From NCBI GenBank assembly GCA_958510825.1, contig OY294049.1, forward strand, positions 38,158,774 to 38,222,773: DNA of 64,000 nt. Reading direction: 5' to 3'. Below are positions 23,431 through 35,200 of this stretch, in pieces (position 1 is the first letter of the stretch; the number at the start of each line of letters is the position of its first letter). Origin of the DNA: Brachypterus glaber (lineage: Eukaryota; Arthropoda; Insecta; Coleoptera; Kateretidae). The position numbers were made by a program, and so were the translations under genes. The notes beneath the pieces are model-generated. The model ran no database searches. It saw only the letters and a list, made by a program, of their open reading frames with translations, and had not been told where the DNA came from.

Positions 23431-23737
23431 GTTGGCTCGGAAAAATTAAGGATTTTTGTTGATTTTTTTTAGGTATGTAATAAAAATCCCTTTGTTCACG
23501 AACTAGCTATTGTAATTAGGAACAACACCTAAAAATTTCAGATTTATAGGTAAATTGGTCACCGCAAAAAAGGCCTTTCGGGGCAAGAGCCATGGTTTCC
23601 ACAATTTTCCGAATTTTCAAATAAAAAAAAATTCACAAACACATCAAAACATATACTATTTGATATTTTTGTTCTAATAAAGTTGTTACTACATACCTGA
23701 AAAAAATCAAGAAAAATCCTTAATTTTCCTGAGCCAC
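23431..23737. mobile_element. Foldback element with GGCTCGGAAAAATTAAGG ends, compact copy
   Basis: GGCTCGGAAAAATTAAGGAT, then TTTTTTTAGGTATGTAATA, pair with TACATACCTGAAAAAAATCA and CCTTAATTTTCCTGAGCC at the other end. Related to the longer copy at 21262-22025. Confidence 0.65.
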
Positions 23738-24377
23738 AACTCCTTAATGTTGCCAGGGAAATAATATTACATATTATGTAGATCTGATAGTAATATATTG
23801 AGAAACAGTGTTTTTAAAACACGCCGAATGTTTTAAATATCGAAAAAAAATATCACAAAAATCGTCCCAGTAGCAACTTTTAAACAAACCGGTACCACAA
23901 TTTCAACCACAAAAAAAAATTCTTTTAATTTTTTAGCGCGTAGGGAAAATACCACATTTTTACATCTCTGTTTTCTTAGTGTATGTATACGTAAAACCTA
24001 TATGCATTATTTATCTCTATATACAATAATTCAACTAACTATGTACATTTCCTAGTAGTAGTGGGTATCATATCACAATCTGTACAGTATGTTTTAATAT
24101 TTAGATTTATTTTTCTTGACGATTTTTTATTTAAGTAGGGTTGGGTCCTTTTAAAATAACAACTAAAGACTAGCGTGCATCAAAAAATTACTAATATTAA
24201 TTTTTACGGGAAAAAACTTGACGATTTTTAGGCTGGAGTGACTTTTTTTCGCACTAGTACTTTAAAGTAAAAAAACCTGCCTCCCGTTCTATTATGAAGT
24301 TCCAAAACTTATAATGATGTTTTTTTCTCGGATTGTTTTAGTATTGCACAATATTTACACAAAAAATGGTAAATAGT

Positions 24378-24912
24378 ACATTCAAATTATGCTATTTCCC
24401 AGTTGCTAGGCTCTGGATCTGGTTCCTTTGGGTTCTAGAAGCTCCAAAAGTTGTGGAAATGAGGTACTTTAAAAATCAATTTTTAACTCTCCGATACATT
24501 AATTTTATTAAATTCAGATTAAGCTATTTTCATAGTTAAACACAATAGTTTTGGGGCCAAGTTTACCCCTTGGCCCCAAAACTATCTAAAAAGTCCTTAA
24601 AAAGTGCCTTTGACATATGTCATGTTAAGATTTTTAAAGAAATGGGAATTTATTCAATATTTATAAAACGAATTTTTGATTAAATGAAAATTGACAGATG
24701 TCAAATGAACTTTTTAAAGACTGTTTTTACCCCTTGGCCTGCAGAATAATTATGAAAATAGCTTGAATGTAATAAATGTAATGGGTTTGACTTGGTAAGT
24801 TAAAAATAGATTTTTAGGGTACCTTATTTCATCACATTTATGGGGCTTTTAGCATCCAAATGAACCGGATCTGGAACCTTACCAGTTGGGAATAACTTAA
24901 TTTGAATGTGCC
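24378..24912. mobile_element. ~535-bp foldback element
   Basis: Ends TACATTCAAATTATGCTATT and AACTTAATTTGAATGTGCC are inverted. Inner segments around CTCTGGATCTGGTTC, GGTACTTTAAAAATCAATTTT and CCCCTTGGCC also have inverted partners, so nearly the whole unit folds. No open frame of note. Confidence 0.65.
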
Positions 24913-25419
24913 TTAAGACATATATAAAATACAGCCAGGAGAAAACAATAAATGAAAATGGACCATGGTCAGCTCTTAGACTAAAAATTCAAGTTTAAGA
25001 AACCATTTATATAAAGTTATTGCATAAAATCTATCAAAACTCTAAACCCAGTTAATTTTCATTTAATATACTTTATTTTCCAAAAGAAATACTACTAGTT
25101 CAAGATTATGAAATTAAAACTACGAAACTGAACTAAATTGCATTGAAATTACGAAAAAAAAATATTTTTTGATGCACCCTACTGAAATTCCTAATAAAAA
25201 CTTTAAAATATCCCGTGCGGGTGACATGGCTAGTCAGTTTTATTGAAATGACTATAAAGAATTTCAAATTTTAATCTTTTTATTGGGTATATCGAAACTA
25301 ATCTGAATGTCCCTAAATAGAGCATAACTCAAAATAAAATCTCAAAAAATAAAACATAGACAAATTTTAAAATAAACAAACCATATTTTGTAGCAAAAAA
25401 CTACAAAAATATAATTTGT

Positions 25420-25505
25420 TTTAAATTTTATCAATGTTGAAAAGCTTTCTCTGACAAATTTAATCAAATGCTTTTTTGAAGTCAGTTAATATAAAACCTT
25501 GGAAG
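25420..25505 (-). pseudogene. Degenerate LINE reverse-transcriptase motif fragment
   Basis: The minus strand reads GFILTDFKKAFD, then a stop, then ICQRKLFN. The 'DFxKAFD' phrase is the first catalytic motif of LINE reverse transcriptases. Only about 28 codons are recognisable. It adjoins the MITE at 25548. Confidence 0.45.
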
Positions 25506-25547
25506 TAAACTAGATTGTCAGAAAGATGTCAACAGCGAACTACTATA

Positions 25548-25761
25548 CCTGGTGAGTTTTATTTATGGCCACCCTCAAAATTAAGATTAATCTTCATTCG
25601 ATAAAAACGAAACTTGGGTGATTTATAAAATTTTACATTGGCTATAAAATTAAATCCGCCATTTTACAGCCAATGTAAAATTATATCTTACCCAAGTTTC
25701 GCTTTTATTGAATGAAGATTATTCTTAATTTTGGGGGTGTCCATAAATAAAACTCACCCGG
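25548..25761. mobile_element. Palindromic MITE with CCTGGTGAGTTTTATTTATG ends
   Basis: 214 bp, flanked by TA on both sides (25546-25547 and 25762-25763). The arms pair over nearly their full length through CACCCTCAAAATTAAGATTA and GCGAAACTTGGGT-like words. TA flanks suggest a Tc1/mariner-type MITE. Confidence 0.7.
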
Positions 25762-26012
25762 TATACTAAAAAGTTGTCCCTCATTTTTTTTTTATTTTTG
25801 AGCATGGAAATCTTATAAAGAGACATTCATTAACAGACCTCGTGAGATTTCCAGTGATGACGTATACGCATAAGCGCATGCCAATCTAAACGTCTGTTAA
25901 ACTCGCACCACCTGATCAGGTGGTGCAGACAAGCTCGAGTTGGACCCAAAATACGCCATCTAATTTTTAACTGGAAATTCCACGGAATCTATCCATTAAT
26001 TTCCAATAAATT

Positions 26013-26276
26013 TTACTTTTTAAGCGCCAACGCCATGAAAAATTTGTCGTCTTCGTAGCTATCGTCCTCTTCGTCAAACTCCTCTTCGTCTATCCGAAAA
26101 TCGGCGTCGGATACCGAATCGGCCTCGTCCTCCGAGTCATTTGAACTACTGGATGAAGCGTACGAAGAAATTGAAGAAGATTGCTCGTTCAGAAAGGCCT
26201 GCAACGTCGCGGACGCGTCGTTGCCGTACTGTCGCAACAAAGGATGGCTGTCTGTCCAACAGCCCTTACCATATTG
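26013..26276 (-). other. In-frame acidic open frame directly after the NCOA6 stop
   Basis: Starting right after the NCOA6 TGA (26279-26277, next codon CAA), the same frame stays open for 87 codons to a TAA at 26013. The encoded tail has a polar start (QYGKGCWTDSHPLLRQYGND), a serine run, then DSEDEADSVSDADF and EEEFDEEDDSYEDDKFF, ending in ALALKK. The local base composition is GC-rich and codon-like compared with the surrounding AT-rich DNA. Three explanations fit: stop-codon readthrough, splicing from exon 7 to a downstream acceptor (TGTTGGACAG at about 26254 would keep phase), or a relic of an older C-terminus. I cannot decide between them. Confidence 0.45.
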
Positions 26277-29200
26277 TCACTTCACCTCTTTCTTTCGTTT
26301 ACTGTCCACTTCTGACACTGCAAGTAAGAAAAAAGTGTTAAAAAAGGACAAAACAACAAACAATAGGGTCATTCCGCACCGACTGCTACCACAGTCATAA
26401 AAAATTAAATATGATTATTATATACAAGGTGTCCGTTTTTCGACCTCAAGCATGGTTATCTCGGTTATTATACAAGACACAAGATCGGTCAAATTAGGAA
26501 AAAGTTGCGCATTTTTATGCTGATCAATAATCTGGAAGAAAATTTGATCTTTCCCATAAAAGAAAGTATTGTGATAGAAAAAAAAATCAATTTTTTTTTT
26601 GCTTAAATCAACTGCAATTTTTTTTGTAGTATATTGCCCTAAATAAAAATAATTTAACATATAGGTAGTTTTCGCCAATTCAGTTTGAAATTTGGTGAAA
26701 ACCCTCAGGTAACGTACATTTTTTTGTAACATACATAACAACTATCATAATTTCTGAAACTCATATTTATTTTTTTATTATCCTGTATGCTTATTAAAAA
26801 GTAAATCTTTCACAAATTAAGCAAACATAATTAAAAAAAAACAAATCAGATTAGCAGATTTTCATCATCATTTACTTAATTGCTCAAGAGTACTTCCAAA
26901 TTTTGTAACATAAAAAACGCGCACATAATCTAAAATATTTTTATTGCCGAACTGATTATTAAATTTATACGTAAACTAAAAGATGTAAAAAAGTGCCTGT
27001 AAGGAATATAACCTGAAATACAAATGAATGAACTATCGAGTATTTTTCTGAGACCTAAATTAAGGTGTACGAATGTAACGCACGTAACGATGGAATGACC
27101 CAATAGTAAATTAAAACATAAGTTTCATAATGAAATGAATATTTTATATTAAATTAACTTACCAGCACTGCGAGTCTTTCTCCTTAAAGCTTCTGAATCC
27201 GCTTGAACTTGAACCTTCTCCTTCCGTTTCAACGCATCCGCTTCCTGCTGCACCTTGGTATCCCCTTTACTTCTGGTGTTCTGCGCAGGCATATTCATCC
27301 TCACCGACCTTCTGGTGCTCACCACCGTAGGCGCTACCGTCGCTGCCGGTTTGTTGTTATTCGCTATATTGTCCCCACTACTTTTGACTTTTGCTGCTTT
27401 TGCTGCTACGTTGTTCGACTTAGCTGGAGCGTTCGACGCGTTCGAACTATTACTACCAACAGTCGGAGTATTTTTTCTTAGTTTATCCATCAGAGGCTCG
27501 TCGCTGTCCGAGTCCTCCCCAGGAATTTTCGATTTTCCCTTGACGTTATTCATTTTCTCGCCCACGTTTTTCGGTTTTTCCACGCTGTTTTCCGTCGATT
27601 TTCTTTTCTTGTTTCTGGACTCTTCCAAACTCTGGTTCGAGCTGTCCGATTCGTTTCGTTTTCTTTTCGTGGTCACCGTACGCGGCTGCTTGGTGACGGG
27701 CGAGTTCAAAAGCTCGGGTGAATTCATTTTCGATAAAGCTCGGGTTCTGACTGAAGATCGGGTCGCGGGACTCGGGGAACTGGGAACGGTGTTGTGTTCC
27801 GGGATTTCTATTAAAAGTTGTTCCAGCAAACTTTTGTTTTTGCTTTGCAACGTGCTGCTTGAGGTAGAACATGAGTTGCTGTCTTCGTCCGATATGCTCG
27901 GACTCTCCGAACCGCCTCGGGACTTTTCGGGATTTGAATACGTGTACAGTGGTGGCGTTACTCGGACTGGTAAAGGCTCCAGTTCTTCTTCTTTTTTACC
28001 CTGCAACAAAAAAATTATTTCATTTATTCATTCTTGTAGGAAATAGTAATTATATACCAAGGTAGAGAAGACATTTTTTATAGCCCAGCGTATTAAATTT
28101 AAGAGTGGTCTTCTCTACCGTAGTTTATATATTAGTTTTTTTACTACTAGCACTATTTAACTATTTTTATTCAAATAATAATAGTTATTTATGGTACTAG
28201 TGGGTAAAATAAGATATTGCCCATGAGAAAATTAACCTGCGAGGCGTCAGCCAAGAGGGCAATACCGGTTTACCCATGAGTGCCATACAAGGTTTTATTC
28301 AATAAATAACTTAGGAATTCATATTCTTATTAAATATTTTAATGACATTTACAAGAAAATAATTTGACAAGTGACAGTTAAGTGGGTAAAATAAATAATT
28401 ATCCACTCAATTAAGTAAAAGCCACGCGGGGGTTATTATTGAGTTTATCTATTTAAAATAAAGCTGGTAATTGTCTTATTATCTGTATGTATTGGATAAA
28501 ATAAATTATGAACAGAAATGACATTTCTTGAAATTTTCATAAAAATCAAGAAGCCTTGATCAATGACATTTGCTCAAATAAATATTTCGAACTGACGTTT
28601 AAACATTTAGTTTTTTTTTAAATTTTTTTCACAATATTTAGCTTATTATTGATTGTATTAATTGTAATTATAATTATTTTTTTTTCGTTTTCTAAAAAAA
28701 TTATTTTTGAAAAAAAAAACCCTAGACCTACTGTAGGTAACGGGAAAGTTTTACACACCTTCTCCGCATCTTTGGCATCCCCTCCTTTCAGCGTATCCTG
28801 CAGCACGCAAGTCAACTCACAGCACTGCGCCAACTTTGTACTTTGATGCTTATTCTCGTTTACGTCCTCCCCTCCAGGTTTCCCGACCACCCTGTCGTTG
28901 TCCCCATTCAGCCCTTCCATCTTGGCGAGCTGTGCCTCAATGTCCAGCATATCGGGCACCTGGGTCTTGGGGGGCACCAGGTCCGCGTGGGGGCTCTGGC
29001 TGGCCTGATTCGGGCTTTTCTCGCTCAGCGCGTCCATGCTCTCGATGCCGCTGTCCTCGCCCTGCCCCCCGCTGCTGCCCGAGTTCGGAGGGGAGCGATT
29101 GCCCCCGCCCGGGCCCGCCGATTTCGCCTCCAGGTCGGTTGATTTTCGATCGGGAGTGTTGCACTTGTCCGGGTCTGGGGATTTTTCTTTTAGGGATTTT

Positions 29201-32200
29201 ACCACCTGGAAATAAAAAATACATTAAGGGTTTATACAGGTTTATTCTTTTGAATGGTACACCCCCCGTAACTTTTGAACGAAATGAGATATAAACTTTA
29301 AATCATACAATAAAAATTATCATTTGCCATATTTTTCATTTTAAAAAAAAAAATGAAACACCCGAAACGGCAAATTTTGCCAACATCTTCCTTAATTTCT
29401 TTTAAATTTTATTTCAGGTTTTAACAGATTGTTTAACTGGTATATTAGTCTAATTGTAGCACACGTGGACCAATCTGTTAGTGCAATAAGTATTAATAAA
29501 ATCCGTTTTAATGTGTAATAGTGAAACACCCGAAACGCTGGAATGGCCCAATAGTGTATAATATTTTATTTTATTAAGAAACTGTACTTACTTTAGCTGT
29601 CTCTATTTTATTGTTCTCAGTTATAAGATGGTGAACTACTTCGGTCCGATGAGGCGGCCTGGGTACCCCCTTTTCCCCTTCCAAAAGCCCCTGTTTGAAT
29701 TTAGCCTCCATGTCGATTTCCCCTGAAGTTGGCAAGGCCACGTGTTTCACAGAGTTAATGTTTTTCGCAAACAGTTTATTTCTTGACGCATCTTTGCTTT
29801 TAAAGCTATCCTTTTTATTGAGCTGAAAACATAGAGAAAAATAATTAATGTGTAGTTTTTGATGATAACTAGAGTAATTATAAAGTTTTTGATGATATCA
29901 AGAATGTGATGTCATGTTTTGAGTAGTATTTGATAATAACTAGTATAAAATGTTAAGTTTGCATAATTTTTGTAGTTCGTAACTTGAGTACAATGTTAAA
30001 TTTTGCGTAGTTGTTTTTGACGATAACTTGAGTAAAATATTATCTTTTTCGGAGTTTTTTTTATGATAACTTGAGTAAAATGTTTAGTAGTTTTTGACGA
30101 TAAAGCTTTACGAGTAAAATTTTAAGTTTTGAGTAGGTTTTAAGATAACTTAACCCACCGTTGGTGGCGTGGGGTTACATCTCGTCGTTCGGTGACATTG
30201 ACAGCTGGTCATTATCACGTTTTTATAGCTAACAATCAAAAGGTTAATATATATTTAAAAAAAAATAAAAATAAAAAAACAAAAACATAGTTTTTACAAC
30301 TTCTTATACATATATGCAGCAACCCTTTATTTTCATTTAAGCCCTAAGGCTAAATTCAGTTCCAACCATTTTGTTTAGTTGGACTACAAATGGGATGCAT
30401 AGCGTAGTGGCTAGCGCGTATGTATAGCAAGTCTACTATCGTGAGTTCGATTCTCACTGGCGCCGATTTGCCTTTTTCAGTTAATTAATAATTGAAATTT
30501 GGCGAAGGCGATAAGTGAAACAAACACTCCCTAGAAACTGGTTCGAAAGTCAGTATAAGCCGGTGGTTCCCTCTACTACTAGCCCACACAAGTCCTGGAC
30601 TTAGGGGATGCTTAATTAAGTAGAATAGTACGAGGTTAAACAAACAAACAAACAAACCAATTATTTACAAACTTCTTAACTTAATACTGATAACAACTAA
30701 GGTTTAGGTATATTACATTGGTTTGTGATCTTTGACACTGTCATTAAAATTTACTTTACAAAAACTTCTAACATTTCTGACATGCTTTGTCGTAAATTCT
30801 AGCGCCACCAACAGCGGGTTAAGTAATACGTTAAGTTTTGTGTAGTTTTTGATGATAACTTAGTAAAATGTTAAGTTTTGGTTTGGTTGATAACTTGAGT
30901 AAAATGTTAAGTTTTGCGTAGTTTTTGACGATAAACCTCGAGTAAAATGTTAAGTGTCGTGTAGTTTTTGATGATAAGTAAAAAGTTTAGTTTTGCGTAG
31001 TTTTTGATGATAACTTAAGTAACATATTAATTTTTGTGTAGTTTTTGATAATAACTTAGTAAAATGTAATGTTTTGCATAGTTTTTAATGATAAGTTGGG
31101 TAAAATAAGTTTTGCGTAGTTTTTGACGATAACTTGAGTAAAATGTTAAATTTTGTGTAGTTTTTGATGATAACTTAAGTAAAATGTTAAGTTTAGCGGG
31201 GTTTTTGATGATAATCAAAGTATACTTATTAGTTTAGCGTAATTTTTACTCATTTATAAATAAAATTTGACTTACTTTTTCCTTTTCTTTCCTAGGTTTC
31301 TGAGGTAGTCCCATGATGGTACCTACGTTCGTCGACCCCAAAACGGCTGGTTTCTCCCCACTTTCCAAGTGTTCGGAAGAATGAACCATGCCATGGCTCA
31401 TGCGTCGTTTCTTTTCCTCCGCAGATATTACTCCATTGCTTTCCGAGTATTTTTTACTGAAACCGCTTTTCACCAGGTCAGAATCGCTGCCTCTGCGGTC
31501 TTTCTGCTTCTCTTTATAGTGGTTGTGTAGTTTCGTTTTTAAATCTAATTCTTGGTTTATAAGAGTGGAAATAATGTCCTAAAAACGAAAAGATGAAGAA
31601 AATTTAGAAAATTTGAAAATATGATACAATATGAAAGAAAAAAGTATCGCAAATCATTCATTTTTTTTATAGATTTATTAATACGCGAAAAAAGAGTGAT
31701 CGAGTGATTTGACTCAGGTCTTCACCTGAGTTGTATACACTAAATAATTTCTTACCTTGTGCTCATGATTGGACTTGAACTTCTTTATCTTTTTCGTCTC
31801 AAATCCGGCCACTTTATTCCCACTTTTACTATCTATTGCACCATCTCCCACCACCGGCGGATTTATCACACCTTCACTGTTTAAACCACCTTCAGAACTC
31901 CCAGATTTCTTAATCTTACTATATTCTGGATTTCTTTTAACCTTCGCCTTTGGAGTCCCGTCGGGATTAAGCTTGTTTTTGTTCTTAATAATGACTGAAT
32001 TTCTCCCTCGAAGCGAAATATGCAACGGAGGCACTCGGAGCTCTTCTCCTGAGCCTATAACCGACGAGGAAGCTTTCTTGGGCTGCTGCGTGTTGATAAA
32101 ACTCACATCAACCTTGTAAGCTGGATTAATCGGCTCAGATTTCTCTAGTTTCAGTCTCAATTTGATCTTCTCCGTAGGCTTCAAGGCTGGTGAATCTCTA

Positions 32201-35200
32201 CCTCTCTCCCGAATCTTTGAATTCTTCCTGGAGTGTTTGGAAGTTTCACCAGACCTGGTTTCGCTATCGCTTTGGTCTGTAGTCGTATCAGGTCGAATAG
32301 TAGAACTAGTATCGTCATCAGACACCGCCGCAGGGCTCGGCAACCCCGTGAACACATCTTTCGTTTCCTCCGTGTCGCTCTCACCGCTGCTTTGAGGCTC
32401 TAATTCACCGGTCAGAGGGTTGATCAGAAATTTCCTACCGTCGTCAATAGGTGGAGCATCATTCGTGCTACTTTCCGTAACGTTTTGTAGCGCCAGATCG
32501 GGTAGATCGTTTAAGAGGTTGTCCGGGTCTAAAGAAGGCAAAAGTTCATCCAAATCGTCAGCTTTTAAATCCGTCAGGGTTGGGGTGAGATCGTTAAAAT
32601 CCCACGTTGGTCGAGATATAGCTACGCTATAAGGCGGGGGCGAAGGCATATTTCTAGTTAGTACGTTATTTATACCATGAGACAGCATGCTCGGATTGGT
32701 TGTACTCTGCGTAGGCATCACCACACTAGGCTGTCCTATGGGGGGCTGTAACGCCATATTTATCGATTGATTGTTTAAAGGAATACCCGGATGATGCATC
32801 ATCATCTTGTGTTGATTTAATTTAGCCATATTAGCAACATTTGATTTAAACATGTTTGGCATGTTCGAAGGCATGTTTGGCATGTTCGAGGGCATGTTTG
32901 GCATGTTTGAAGGCATGTTTGACATGTTCGAGGGCATATTTGACATGTTCGAGGGCATGTTTGGATTGTTTTTATTCATGATCATAGTTGATTTGTTGAA
33001 GTGGTTACCGTGTTGATTCAGTGAGGTGCCTGGTTGTTGGATTAGAGTTGATGTGGAGGCAGTTGCGACCGTTTGTACGATGTGATTGTTGGAATTTGAT
33101 ATAGTGCCTAGAGATGAAGTGATGGGACCGTTTATCGCGGTCGGTTGAGATGCCAAGGGTTTCTGCTGAACCTGGAAAAAATAACAATGATATATTTTTA
33201 TATATAAGCTAATTTTAGCTAGAGCGTCCTTATTTGACGTTTTTTGCCAACACAGAAAACGTCACATAAAGACACTCCATCTCTAGGATATATGGTTGGT
33301 CAAAAGGTGACGAAAAGTGACGAAGGTGGGAGGGGGTCCAGCTAAAAGGGACGTCACCTTTAAGAAAAAGGTATATTTGAAAAAAAATAGTGAAAATGCT
33401 TACAGAATTTTTATAATAACAACTACGGTGTAAAAGACTAGAGTAAATTTTACTTTAGGCGTAGCTCAACAAAAAATCGTATTTATTTTTTCCATTTTCC
33501 TTAAAAACAGATATCCTTAAACAGCTTTAATGATTTAATCCTCAGAGGTTCTGGGCCTAAATGGCCTGTTTACAGCTTAGTTGGTTACAGACCCTGCAAC
33601 CAACTAAGATTTTGTTTTATTTGTTGAATTATCTATTAAGTTTTATATTAAAATATAATTATTTCTACATTTTAGTAGGGATACCTACTATAATTTATAA
33701 TAATATAGGTTTGGCCTACTGCAATAGTTTTTTTCGAGGCTTATTAACCTTTGCTTTTTTAAGGCTGTCATTTCGCTCAAAATACCTAAATATTTAACAA
33801 AAGGTAATAATTATATTTATTATTATTTATATTAAAAGACATTTTTCTAGTTAATTAAACATTATATTGAAAATTTATTTGAAACGTCCCCCTATTATAG
33901 GGGGGGTCTTCCAAAAGGTGACGCCATTTTTTCTATTTTATGGCGGGGTCAAGGCAAAAGTGGCGAAAGGTGACGAAGGGGGATGGGGTGGTCAAAAATT
34001 GGTGACATAATTTTTGAAGAGCCCCCAATTACTTTAAAAACATTAATAAATAATATTATTATCTATAATTATTCTTTCACAAATCCACTGTACGATAGAT
34101 AAAATACACGCAATCATCCTGATGTATCTCAAATATTTATTTTCCTATCTAAATATTTACCAATACATAATATGTATATTTAAATATTGTTTTAATAGTA
34201 TTGAAAACAGTGGTATTTGTGATTCATAATTTTTCCACTGAACATCTATAATATATTTAGGTTGGGTCAATAATTGATAAATTTACATTTTGAGAAAAAT
34301 GCGACTAAAGCTACACACATAGAACTATGACCACAGCATTGTCGTGTACGCGACAATTCCCCTTCAGCCAGCCACACCCAGTCTGATTGTATTATTTAAA
34401 CTACTAACATAATAAAGGGCGTAATTCTACATCACAAAACATGAAAAATTAACAAAGGAACATATCGACACTCCCAAGCAACAAGGATGTAACTCAAGTT
34501 AGACCCATTTTGAGTTATACTCATAGGTAAACGCCTTGAAAAAAGACACACATGGTGGTACTACTCAGGTTTCTCCACAGTCCACTTTAAGCAAAAGTTT
34601 ACTTAAAATCCCTTAAGTAAGAAATTCTAAACTTGAATATTATCAGAAACAAACAGTAAATAAACAATAAATACTTAAACAGTTAAATAGAGAATTTTAT
34701 AAGCTTTCAAATGATGTATCACATGACTTCCTCTTCCACATCAATCATTTACCCAGCCTTAAATAACAAAAAAAATATTTTAGAAATTTAGCTGTCGTGA
34801 AAAATGACAATATATGAGTTACGGCTTTGTTGCTTGGGGGTATCGATATGCCCGAAAGTAAGCTTTAGGGTCACTCGATCGGTTGTCGCTATCTAGTTTG
34901 TGTGTTAGTGTGTTTTGGTGGTTGGCTGGTTTGTACTTTTTCAGGCGAAAACTACCAGAAACCTAAACAGCTATCCACCAAAACACTGGACAAAGTAACA
35001 ACTGATCGAGTGACCCTAATAAGCTTAGGGAACTACTGTAGCTGTAACAGCCCTTCGAAGATGGACATATTGAATGGGGAACAAAAAAGCAACAATAAAA
35101 TTTAATTGCTGCAGGGCGATTCTTCATAAACTAAGAAAAAAAGTATTCTTCACCGAAAACCCTAAATTTAATATTAAATAAGTAATAGCCTTTTAAAAAG

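Larger units (their letters stand above)
19398..26012. other. Gene-free intergenic stretch between GSS and NCOA6
   Basis: No exon could be supported. It holds the upstream region of GSS, the second Helitron-like element, several foldback MITEs (21620-21715, 22223-22336, 23038-23171, 23431-23737, 24378-24912, 25548-25761) and a degenerate LINE fragment at about 25420-25505. A possible first exon at 23299-23374 (MAKTLSVLLQKSK) has no plausible partner and was not called. Confidence 0.65.
29860..31250. repeat. Degenerate ~40-bp minisatellite filling an NCOA6 intron
   Basis: Repeated words AGTTTTTGATGATAACTTGA and GTAAAATGTTAAGTTTTGCG alternate every ~35-45 bases from about 29860 to 30150 and from about 30825 to 31250. 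The two blocks were one array before the piggyBac-like element at 30154-30818 inserted. Copies have diverged considerably. The array lies between coding exons 31276-31578 and 29592-29822. Confidence 0.8.

Noticed and set aside
27255..28046. 263-codon frame antisense to NCOA6 exon 7
   Set aside because: Mirror frame of a Ser/Lys-rich coding exon; the minus-strand frame has splice sites in correct phase and a conserved context.
28836..29294. Pro/Arg/Cys-rich frame on the plus strand
   Set aside because: Shadow of NCOA6 exon 6, whose GC-rich composition opens other frames.
29860..31250. CRISPR-like array
   Set aside because: Repeats are degenerate, AT-rich and contiguous without unique spacers, within a eukaryotic intron.
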